NCBI GenBank assembly: GCA_031763025.1
Contig: JASSKH010000027.1
Span: forward strand, 7,748,241 to 7,812,240
Length of the DNA: 64,000 nucleotides
Direction: 5' to 3'
Origin: Macrocystis pyrifera
Lineage: Eukaryota; Sar; Phaeophyceae; Laminariales; Laminariaceae
Position numbers and translations under genes: made by a program. Positions 22,560 through 33,700 of this stretch are shown here, one piece after another (the stretch's first letter is position 1; the number at the start of each line of letters is the position of its first letter). Under the pieces are notes generated by a model that did not search any database, was not told the origin of the DNA, and saw only the letters and a list, made by a program, of their open reading frames with translations.

Positions 22560-23980
22560 TTCTAGTGTGCTCTGGATCAAGCATGTATAATAAATTGTTA
22601 TTTCCCTCGATGAAATGCACTCGGGCGCTGTTCTCAGTTTGCTTGCCTCTTCTTTTGTGAAGTCGCAGGTGGAGTTGTTGAGAGTGACGGGAGAGGCCAG
22701 TCAGGACCAGCACAGACGGAACCCCAGAGTGCTGTGTTTGGCTCAGGCAGAGCGTCTACTTATTGACTATCGGTACCACTAGTACTCGGCGGGGACATAT
22801 ATCCAGCAGCAGCACACGAAGACGAAACGAGCACCCGCACCAGTACCACAGCAATGGGATCGATATCATTGAGGTGTAATTGCGGTTGCAGGGCTAAATA
22901 CAAGACTGTTGGCCAACGAAAAACGAAACATGCACGGGGAGAGATCTCCAACAGTCAGTCAGAAAGCTGACGACGCTCTCTTGGCCAAAGCAAAAACATG
23001 TCGGTTGTTTATTACAACAAGTAAACGACAGATTGACAAGAGATCTCTGTACCGCGAAATAGTTGTTGTTGGCGAAATGAGAGCTGAGGTGGATGCATGC
23101 TCTAACTAGGGGGCAAAAGCTTGCCGCCGGCGTCCTACGGTATCCTCCCAAACCTGACAAAAGCCCATTTTTTGTTGTGTGTTGTTACACATTCGAAAGT
23201 TTGACGTATTTTCAACTGCCGGGTTATTGTTTTTGCGAGTACCGAAACATACGATGAGGATCGCAAAATACAAATAAAGGCGAAAAGTAGAAAGTAATCA
23301 ACTAACTGCTGTTGTAAAAGACCTACGATAGTATGCAATTTTGGGTCATTCTTTTTGCGAGTACCGAAACATAAGACGAGGATCGCAAAATACAAATAAA
23401 GGCGAAAAGTAGAAAGTAATCAACTAACTGCTGTTGTTGTAAAAGACCTACGATAGTTCGTATGCAATTTTTTAGTAGTATGCAATTTTTTAACAGTACT
23501 CGTACGTAGATAATTTGTTGTCGCACAAGAAGTAATCCACTCTTGTTGTAATGTAAAATACCTGCTTGTGCTATATAGTATGCGAAGTTGTTGGCCAAAT
23601 GAGAAATGAGGTGGATGCATGCTCTAGGGGGCAAAAAACATGACTGACTTAAGTACTATGGAAATTTCATATCGTATAGGGGGTATATATAGGGTAGACC
23701 TATATTGATACCAGGCTCTACTGCTATAGTATGCGAATGACGATGCTTTGTTGGCCAATGAAAAACATTTTGTGGGTTGTTACACATTCGACAGATTGAC
23801 ACGTATTTTCAACTGGCGGGTTATTATTTGCGATTACCGAAACATCCGATGAGGATCGCAAACAAATAAAAGAAAAGTAGCAAGTAATCTGCTGCCGGCG
23901 GCGTCCTACGGTATCCCCCCAAACCTGAAAAAAAAAACCCTTTTTTTGCCTTTCGCTGCTGTAAAAGACCTGCGATAGTA
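22560..23980. repeat. Mosaic repeat with Rep-A fragments and a tandem duplication
   Basis: 22570-22760 resembles 9460-9640 and the reverse of 42960-43120. 23085-23170, 23590-23640 and 23885-23945 match parts of Rep-A. 23226-23465 is a tandem pair of ~120 bp units sharing GAGTACCGAAACATA and GATCGCAAAATACAAATAAA. No gene recognised. It directly precedes the LINE. Confidence 0.55.
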
Positions 23981-23984
23981 TATT

Positions 23985-26900
23985 ACTCTCCGGCCTGCCC
24001 CGTCCTTGGGGTGGGCCGAGGAAGCCCGCAAGGACTTACAGCGGTCTAGCAGCAGCCACACGGGCATCGAACCTCGGGCTGGGTAGAGAGGGAACCTCGC
24101 GCGGTTTGGCGAGTGAACTGTTCACTCTAAGGACCGCGCGGGGTGGTGGTGATGAGTTTTATTTTTAACCCGGATGCCGAGGAGTTCATCCCCGAGGCAG
24201 GACGGGTACATCACCACAGCAGAGAGCGCTGCGTGGGCAACCTGGGGAGAGGAAAGGCTGGTACGCAAGCGCGACAGGAAGGATGGGGGTGCCGGAGTTG
24301 GCTGGGACGGCTGCACCCAACCCACGGAAACCAAGGCGCGAACCGGGCTACAAAGCGGAGAGCCAATATTATCATAGAGACAAAGAAGAGACAAAAAAAG
24401 CAAAAAAGGAGGAGGGGACGAGCCTCTCGTCGGCTGGCAAAAAAAGCAGCACGCGAGGCTCGTAAGAGACGGAAGGCGGCACTTGTGGTGGTAGCGACCT
24501 ACAATGTGCGTACCCTGGCCGTAAAGGGGAAGAACGGGTACGGGCGTGACGAGTGCGTACTTGCGAAAGGGCGGCAACTCGGTTGTGACTTCATTGGTCT
24601 GCAGGAAACCCGACGGTCCGGCAACACGAGATTTCGTGCAGCTGGATACTAAGTTTTTGTTCAGGTCAGGAAAAAACAGCAGCGAGACAAGGGTTGTATG
24701 GGGTAGGTTTAGCAGTAAAATACTCAATATGCCGTACGTCTAAGTTCACTCAGCAGTTTATTGACAAACGACTTATGTCTATGCGCTTTGAATTGGACGG
24801 TAAGTGCGATGCGATTAATTTCGTCGTTGCGTACGCCCCAACTGATTGTACCAAAGACTACAAGCAGAAAGGCGTGTTCTGGCGAAAGTTGGAGGACCTG
24901 GTTGAGCAGATTCCTGCTAAAGAGTGTTTGTTTGTGCTTGTAGATGCCAATGGGCGAACTGGGGGGAGGATAGAAGGGTGCGGTGATGATGAATGTAGGG
25001 TGCTCGGAGCATACGGACGAGATGTTCGTAGTGATAACGGCAAACGGCTTTTGTCGTTCGCTACCAGTTGCAAGCTAGCGCTCACCAACACATTTTTCAG
25101 CACGCGCAAGGGCGGAATATCGCATACATGCAACGGCACCAGCCTGAATGATCGTAAGCGAATCGACTACATCCTAACTCGTCAAGTCCACCGACCTAGA
25201 GTACATAATGTTACAGTCGTCCCACAGCCCCCACCCCCTACTAAGGCTGATTCAGACCAAAACATCGTGTACATCAAGGTCCGACTTAGTGGTCACTTTT
25301 CGTCTAACCGAAGATTGCTGAAACCCCCAAAACGCCGAGAATTCGACAGGCAGCTTTTCTTATCCGATGGAGAGCGTCGACACCGAATAGTCGAGAGGGT
25401 CGTTTCCACTCTTAACCAACCTACCCAGCCTCGTAACACGTCTGACATGGTTGAGTTTTTCACCACAACTGTCATGAATGCTGTTGAGAAAGAGGTGCCA
25501 CCTCCACCACGTCGCCACCACCGAAACGGTTGGTGTGAGACCCCCGAAACGTTGGCCGCTTTCAAAGTAGCATGGACAGCGAGGGAGGATGCGAGACAGC
25601 TCTTGCGTGTCTACCCCCGAGATAGTACAGCGTGGAAGAAGTTGGGATCTGTTTGTGCGAATCTGCAGGAAGTGGTCGCCGCAGGAGTCAATGCGTATTT
25701 TGAAGAGTACCTCGCTGAAACCGAGAAATTCCTCGCGAGTTCCGATCAACCAGGGTTCTACAAGCACCTGAAGAGTACGGTAGGGTTGCAAGGTACGAAA
25801 GCGAGGAGTGAACAGTTTATCATGGACGAGGATGGCACGCTGTTGCGGGATCAAGCGCGAATTCGTGAAAGATGGGCGGGGCACTACCACAAACTATTGA
25901 ACACGAAATCGCTGAAACTTGACCCCACGATCATCGACCTAGTGCCACCACGACCGCTGAAACTATCCCTTGGAAATGAACCATCCATTGACGAGATGAT
26001 GGAAGCAGTGAAGGGTATGTCAAACTGGAAAGCCGTTGGACCAGATGGTCTCCCGGTCGAAGTACTGAAACTTGACCACCCCGCTTTCGTGCAGTATTTT
26101 CACAGTATCCTTGTTAACGTTTGGGTAACGGGAGAAGTCCCCCAGCAATGGAAATATGCGATCATAAAAACCCTTCACAAAAAGAAGGATAGAACTGATT
26201 GCAACAACTACAGAGGTATTTCGCTTGTTGCTCACGCAGGCAAGGTGTTGCTGAAAATCGTTGCGTCCCGTCTAAGCAGCTACCGCGAGACCGAGCATAT
26301 ACTCCCTGAAGAACAGTGCGGCTTCCGCCCCGCACGGTCAACACAGTCGATATGCTGTTTGTTGCGCGCCGGTTGGTGGAGCTCGGACGGCAGAAGAAAA
26401 TCCCCCTGTACATGTGCTTCATCGACCTGCAGAAAGCGTACGACTCTGTCGACCGAGAATTGTTGTGGGAGGTACTCACACGCCTTGGTGTACCAACCAA
26501 GATGCTCACAATCATTCGCAATTTTCACGAAGGCATGCGTGCTCGCGTGCGTGCGGATGACGGTGAACACTCGGACTGGTTCAATGTAACCCAGGGGCTG
26601 CGGCAAGGCTGCGTACTATCGCCGTTACTGTTCAACGTGTTCTTCGCCGCTGCGATACACATCGTGCTGGTACGCCTCAGCAAAGACGAATGCATCGTAA
26701 GGGATTTGGTTCATCTCGAAGAGGACAGGGTTGTCGGAAAAGAGGAACCGTTGGCATGCGTGCAAAGGGCTGTGTGGGGTTTGTTGTATGCAGACGACGC
26801 AGGAATAGTCTCGAAGTCGGCGGAAGGCCTTGCAAGAATGATGACAGTCATCGTGACTGTCTTCGAAGCAGTAGGTCTCACGGTATCCGAGAAGAAGACA

Positions 26901-28300
26901 GAGACGATGCTCCTACGAACACCGGATCAGACGTTTACCACCTCACCGCTCGCGATCGAAGCTGCAGGCCAAAAGTATAAACAGACGACCCAGTTTTTAT
27001 ACCTAGGAGGCATTATCCACGAGAACGCTGACCTCTCCTTCGAAATCGAGCGACGAATCCGTCTGATGCGGGCATGCCTCAAACGGTATGGTCCGGAACT
27101 GTACGATAGGACGAACGCACCGCTTAGTCTGAAAGTCCGGACGCTGAAGGCCGAGGTGATTGAGACCTTGCTGTACGGTTGCGTGACGTGGACCCTCATT
27201 GCGGACCACTTCGCCAAGCTTCGATCAGCCCACCACGAAGTCCTTCTGCGAGTCATTGGCTTCCAGCGCCGACTACGCACCGACCACACCACCCTCTCGT
27301 ATGCGAAGGCGCTCAGGATAACACGATGCGAAAGTATCGAAACGACCATCCGTAAACGGCGACTCTTCTTTGCGGGGGCTCTGGTGCGGCAACACGAGGG
27401 GCGATTGCCCAGTCGGTTGATGTTCGGGACGATCGCTGGTGGGGGGAGCCCGAAACCAGGCGGGCAGCCCAAGACTTGGCCTAGGGCCATTGCTGAGGAC
27501 CTTAGAGTGTTCAAAGCCACCGAGGGATCAACGGAAGACTCCCCCTTAGTCTTTGGAGTTGGGACCGCACTGTGGCCCACTGCAGCAAAACAGATGGGAA
27601 AGTGGTACCGGGGAATCCTCGAAGCAGCTGAACAGTTCATGGGCAGGTGGCACGAGGCTGAGGCAAAGCTGAGTAGACAGCGCCGTGCATCCGCTGCAGG
27701 TAGTGGTAGAGGGAATGGGGGGAGGGGTAACAGCAGGAGGGGGAGAAGGAACACCGTACAAGTGTATGGGGGCAGGGGGGGGAACAGGAGGAGTAGAAGG
27801 GAAACCGCGGTAGAAGAGAGTAGCAGAGAGACCGCAGATAGGGTAGCAAGGTACCAGGCCGACTAATAGGTTGGACTTTTCTTTGCTACTCGTACCGCCA
27901 ACTGCTGCGGCCGTTCGGTATGTAGTGGCTTGGTGCTTTGATTTTTTTTCCATGACTTAAACTTTTTCCTATATTTTCCTCTTCTTATCCTTATGAAAGA
28001 AGTACTACATAGTGGGTGGGTGACGAGCGTATTTTGGCCCACTCATTATTTCTCTTTTTACTTAGTTAAGTGTTCACCGGGATGCATAGTCCCCTTTTTC
28101 CTTCTCGTTTATTCCCCCTTGCACGTCCCTTTTGGCTCATGCTCGGGGTAAGTATGTGTCTGAGCTTTGGCTTCCCATTTTATTTACTTATTTGGGATTC
28201 TTCTCCTTTTCTTTTTCTTTTTCGGTTTCGTTTCTTCGTTGCTTCTCTTTCTTCATGGTGTACTTTGGTTGCTGGCGTATGTATGTAGTGTCGGCCGCAC
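23985..28300 (+). mobile_element. LINE retrotransposon (EN + RT), boundaries approximate
   Basis: The coding part (24152-27866) is a single LINE polyprotein. The ~160 bp before it forms strong GC hairpins (for example GGCCTGCCCC pairing with GGGGTGGGCC near 24000-24026, and CCTCGCGCGG with CCGCGCGGGG near 24090-24140), as expected of a structured 5' end. The 3' end is uncertain: about 430 bp of T-rich sequence follow the stop and no poly(A) or clear target duplication was found. The ~4.3 kb length is typical of compact single-ORF LINEs. Confidence 0.7.
24152..27866 (+). pseudogene. LINE polyprotein: PAM2 motif, AP-type endonuclease, reverse transcriptase
   Basis: Order of parts: an N-terminal PAM2-like motif (FNPDAEEFIP, residues 5-14), a lysine/arginine-rich region (about residues 70-110), an AP-type endonuclease ([47 protein letters not shown]), then a reverse transcriptase ([56 protein letters not shown] and the catalytic YADD at 26787-26798). 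A glycine/arginine-rich tail ([15 protein letters not shown]) ends the protein. The open frame is broken twice: near 24650, just after the first endonuclease motifs, and near 26340, within the GFRPARST block, where an extra CA would explain the shift. The element is therefore inactive unless these are sequencing errors. The clade is not fixed; RTE-like affinity is a guess. The ATG at 24152 is chosen because it starts directly before the PAM2 motif. Confidence 0.85.
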
Positions 28301-29500
28301 CTAGTGCGAAGACATGGTATTGCGTAGGCTATTAATGCGTTACGGTGTGTTATCTCTGTGTCGTAGTCTGTGACCACAGAGCTCGTATCTTTCTAGGGTG
28401 AAGAATCAGCACGGACACTGGGCTTGCTGGATGTCGACGGGTAGAAGAACGGTTTAATGTGAAGAACACACACACACATACCAGGTACGCATTTTTTTGG
28501 CCATTCGAGACGGATACAGCATAGTAGTACTCGTAGATAATTTTGCTGTGGAGGCAGAAAAAGTAACCACAAACTGAGAAAACAGAGTAATTCAATCGGT
28601 ACTTCACCTATGAGTTCTTCAGAACGGGCTGCTTCAAGCCGTTACTCCGTAGATCCTTAGCCTGGCCTCGTAGCGGAGCTAGGGCTGCGTCATCGGCTGC
28701 TTCCTGCTGCTGCCTGGTCTGCTGCTACTGCTGTTGCTCCTGCTGCTCTTGTTAATGATTTTGCTGGGGCTTACTGCTGTTGCACTGGTGCTTCTGTTTA
28801 GCACGGCCTTCCCTTTGAACCTGGCTGCTTCGCGGGTTGCTGTTGGTACTCCTCTTGGCAATCAACAAAATCACCCTACCTTTGGGCCCAGTCCCCTCCT
28901 CGTACCGTTGAACTCCCGCGTCCACCGCTGGCATCAGCAACATGCGCTTGGCATGACATGTTGTCGTCGTTGCATGCGAAATCTTACATCACGCTGGCCG
29001 CCTTCATGGGGGCCATCCTTTAGTCCTGGGATGTGTGGTGAAATGGGTAGATTCGTGGGTTCGGCCGAGATATGGATGGGCGGCTGGACAGGATTCCCGG
29101 GTGCATCGCAGGCATCAGCGGCATCAGGAACATCCCCTTGGCCGCCATAGACATGTTGCTATTAATACTACTGCTGTTGTAGTTGTTGCGTCGTACATAA
29201 TCGTGGATCATGCTGGCGGCCTTCATGAGGGCCCTTGCTCGTCCTCGGGCGGGTGGCTGGGTCGATAGGTGGGGTGGATAGATGAGTGGGTTCGGCGGAG
29301 ATATCGATGGGTGGATTATGTACCTAACAACGAGCACATGTCTATGGCGGCAGGCTAAGGGGATGGCACCCAGCACAGCAGACACAGAGCCGGAAAGATG
29401 GAGACAACCCACACCCCTATGAGGAAAAGCCTTTTTTCTTTCTGGAACTCCATTCCGCGGTATATCGCCAAAAGTGCGTCAATCGCCATCCTCCGCGCTA
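28300..29500. other. Degenerate repeats upstream of the LENG8-like gene
   Basis: A CTG/CAG-rich stretch (28690-28800), direct repeats of about 45 bp (29040-29085 and 29272-29316, sharing GTGGGTTCGGC.GAGATAT), and an inverted pair (about 29128-29157 and 29337-29366, core ATGTCTATGGCGGC). The last 300 bp or so before 29508 must hold the promoter of the downstream gene, but I cannot point to a motif. Confidence 0.4.
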
Positions 29501-29507
29501 TCGAGTT

Positions 29508-30485
29508 ATGGCGCAATCGTGGATTACAGAGGTCAGCATGGAGGTGGATGCGAGTGAGACATCTCAGATCCTAAACCCCCCACCCCCACCACCCGTCCCC
29601 GCGCCACCTCCTCATGTAGATCAGCCTCCAAGCACTGCTACCCACGTCTCAGATGGTACCGGGGCCATCGCTACGCTTCCAGGTCCTGCATCGGGCTTCT
29701 ACCAGGATCCCTACAGCTCCTTCTCCCAGTACGGTGCAGCGCAGCAGACAGATCCCCAGGTACGGAAGCTTCCCTAAATACGAATGTGGCAGGACACGCG
29801 GTCGGAAAGTTCCACTCTTTCTCATTTGTTTGATTTTGTGCCAGTCTCGTGAACCTTTATTAGTATGAGAATCTGTCTCCTGGCACTCGGCACTCGTCAA
29901 CAAAGAGGGTAAATGCGGCGTCTCTTGTATAGTTTCGTTCGAGTGGTCGAGTGGGAAGTGCTGCCCCGCATTTCCTGTTGTTTTACTGCTTTACCTGCGT
30001 AGTTTCCACAACAAAGCTACACGCAAAGGGAACCCGGCTCACACTAATATGAACTCCTCCTCAAATCGTTGGCGCCGGACTTCTGCTGTACCTGGTATCA
30101 GATTTCTCAGTGGACTGGCTACTACGGAGGGTATCCAATGAACACCTACGCCAGCAACAACGCGCAGCATCACCCGGGCTTCCCCGCTTCTAGCTACCAG
30201 GGATACAACGGTTTTCACGGCACACAACCTCAGTATGGACAGGCTTACCCACAGCAGCAGTGGCAAGGGTATGCCCCTCTCCCTCATATGCATGGCGTGC
30301 AACCCCAGCCAATCGCCGCACAGGCGCCAGCTTTTGCAAACCAGCCTCCCCAGCCTTACGGTCAACCGTATCTACAGACTCCCGAGACCTCACCAGCAGT
30401 TGTATACGAAGCCCAGCCACCATTACCGGTACAAGAAGCACCAGGTAGTCTGGTATCGTTGCCGCCGCTGCCGCCGCCGCCTCCG

Positions 30486-30516
<31 letters not shown>

Positions 30517-30761
30517 TGCCCCCACAGGTGACCGTGAGCAGAAGCCTGCGCTCTCCCACGACTCGACTTCACACAAACCAGCCGAGGCTGCAGATTTGGC
30601 TCCAGTTGTTGAGGTGATGCTATTAATATTAATATTAAGAATAGTGACTACTGTAGTGGGCATGTCGCACGACCTCAATACCTGCAGTATTTTACCTGTG
30701 TGTACCTGGTATGGTCATTTCGCCCTAAAAAATATCGTCAGCACAACAACAACAACAACAA

Positions 30762-30793
<32 letters not shown>

Positions 30794-33700
30794 CAACAGC
30801 AGCGGCAGCAGCATCAGCAGTAGGACACACCAGGCCAGGGCCAGCGTCGATGTACGCCCGGCTTGTCGGTCTAACCCTTGAACCCTTCGTACACGTCCTC
30901 GATTTGTTGTGTGTTTCCTCGTTCCCGAACGTGGATTTCGGTTTGGTTTCAAGACGAAAAATCTGCACCTGACATCTCCGACAGAGCTAATACTACAGCT
31001 GTACCCGTTGTAGCAGAGTTGCCACCACTACATGTACTACTGCTGTACGACATCTACAGCAGAGCTTTTCCGTCCCCTCATCAGCAGGAGAGTGGGTCTG
31101 ACCATATCACCTGCACCATGTCTCAGGGACACGTTGCTGTGGACTAGACTTTGGACCCTACAAGTATACCCGTCGGAAACGGGTACCCACCCATTTTTGG
31201 AGCCCGGACCCTACCCTAGCCGCCGGGTAATGCCTTTTTGATGGGTACCCGGCATATGGTTTCAAGTTTTTTCTCCCTGTTTCAGTGCCACGATAATTGA
31301 TAATGAGTGCAAGATAGTGCGTACTACCGCTCTTAAAGCGAAACGACCAGTACGAACAGTTTTGATGGTTGATTCGATGCGTATGCCGTCTGGACTTGCC
31401 TTCGCGTGTATTACTTCATTGCGCGAGCATGTGACTGAGTTTTAATGCCCGAAAAACGTAAAAATGTAGGTATGGGGGCGATTGTAATATATCTGTCGTA
31501 GTGAAGTCATCACAGAGCTTGTATCCCTCTGCGTGTACTCTTCACATTAAACCGTTCCTCTTACTCGTTGAAGACTGCAGTGCACATTTTTCGACCCACT
31601 ACATATCGCATACCCGAAAATAGTGATATTGACGATGTATGAAAGGAACAGATGATTGCTGAATTACGGTACCAGGTATGTTGTACCAGGTAGTATTGCG
31701 GAACAATGGATACAATAGCACATCAATACACCGCCTGCGCTCGAAAATCGAAGAATTCGTGAACGGAAAGAAATCACAAAGCTTGAAACAAACAAGTACG
31801 TACGAGTACATGGTTGCTCGCAAAGAAGTGGCTACCCACACCCATACCCCGGAACTCAGCAGGGACCCAAGGCCAACATCGTAGCACACCCGGCTAGATG
31901 GATGGACTCGCAAAAGCACACTCAGGTAACAAGCGCCAATGATGTTATCTGTGCCATAATCGGTGACGTTGCCAGGTCTCTGTCGGTTACCTTATACGCG
32001 ACGGTTCAAGTATCAGCGTTCCCACCCTGTACCGTGTGACGATCATGCCCTGTGTGTGCGAGTGTGTGCGGCGTGTGTGTTTTCAAGGGTTTCCTAGAGA
32101 TATTGTACAGGCATAATGAACCGGGAATACAGATTACCCGCGGGTACCCGGGTACCCGGTTCTCGACGGCGAAACTACCCGCAGGCTCCGAATACTCGCT
32201 GGTAACGTACCCGTCAAACGGATAGGATCCATCCGGGTATACTCGCCGGATACCTGGGTATTTGAAATCAGGGTCCTATTTCTACTACTGTGGACGACAC
32301 ATTCTGCTTGTAGAGATGTGAGCATCGCTCGAAATAACTCTGTTGTTGTGAATTGATTAAAACTAAAAACCATTACCTTATTTTACGTTCCGATTTTGTC
32401 ATAAAATCATTATCCATCCACGTGCCTCTACCAAGTACACGTTGCCGCACCTGGCTCGACCAACTCTGAATAACTTCCAACCACACCAGCACGATAAAGA
32501 TTTGTTAGTATGTGCGTGCACAGAACCCATCGGGACTGGCATTGGTGCCGTGTGCGTTGAGCGTGGTGGACGCAAGTGGCCGAGAACAATGTTGAATCAC
32601 ACACATATATACATACAGTACATGCATACATTTATACACACAGTAAAAAAACTAATAAAAGGCGCCCTACGCGCTCGCAGTAGTAATTGGTGAACACTGG
32701 GACTTTTTTCTGTACCCTATTGCACTTCGAGGCCGATCCAACGGTGCTCATCCCTAGGCACTGATCGCTGTCGCTATTTTTTTCCGTGTTCAACTGAATT
32801 GCACGCCAGCCCCTGTGTATTTGTGTGATGATAGGGTTCCGCACCACACGCTACCTTACCTTGTGCAGGAGCGACAGCTCGACAAGGAGCCTCAAGACAG
32901 TCGAGATAGCGGACACCATGCCGCCAGCAGTCCGATAGGGCGAGCGGAAGCCTCTGACGATCGAGAGCAGGACGGGGAGGACGACGGGGTATGGCCAGCA
33001 TCGCTTAGGCGATATTTGCAGCGAGCATTTGACAACTGCACGAAGAAGCAAGGTTCTCGACAACACGGACAGCTTGAGAGGACCCTTCATAGAATAGTCA
33101 CCGATGCCATGGCAGACAACCGGATGCTCACGACAGACTGGGATAACGAGCCATTGCCTAGGTAAGTTGGCCCACCGCCGATGGAAATGGATCAGTCCTG
33201 TTGGGTTGCTTGTAAAGTTAGCGGACTGCGGTTCGCCTTATGATTACTATTAATAATATTACATGATATTGACGAATTTCGTTACAGCACACCTCGCCCA
33301 CCTTCGTGTGCTCTCCATGTTTGTCCCGTTCTGGCAGCGTGCTGTCTCCAAAGAGAGCACGGTCTCCTCCGCGGTATGTACGAAATCACCAAGAGGAAAA
33401 GAAGAAGAAGAAGAAGCGAGGGCAAGTATTTTGCCTGTCGGTGTCAGTACTGTTTTTCTTTTTACATACCAAGTGCAACAATTGCCATCTTGCAGACAGA
33501 GACGAGAAAAAGTAGGTAGTGAGTAGTGTTAACGTCCGTTTACAGTCCAGGTGCCAGCGTCGGTGGATGCGTGCAGGTGCAGCAAGACCAAAGTGTGCGC
33601 TGAAACACGCCGCTATCATACGTAATTTCTCGTTTTTCACAGCGCTCATCGTTGCAGTTTTGTATTGAACGTTCTCTCGTGTATATATTCCACGGTTGCA

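Noticed and set aside
24546-24743. Alternative frame across the first LINE break
   Set aside because: It is an out-of-frame shadow: the conserved endonuclease motifs before and after lie in other frames.
30069-30617. One continuous exon with a long proline run
   Set aside because: A good donor and acceptor flank the proline-coding stretch, and splicing it out restores a frame that fits the next intron.
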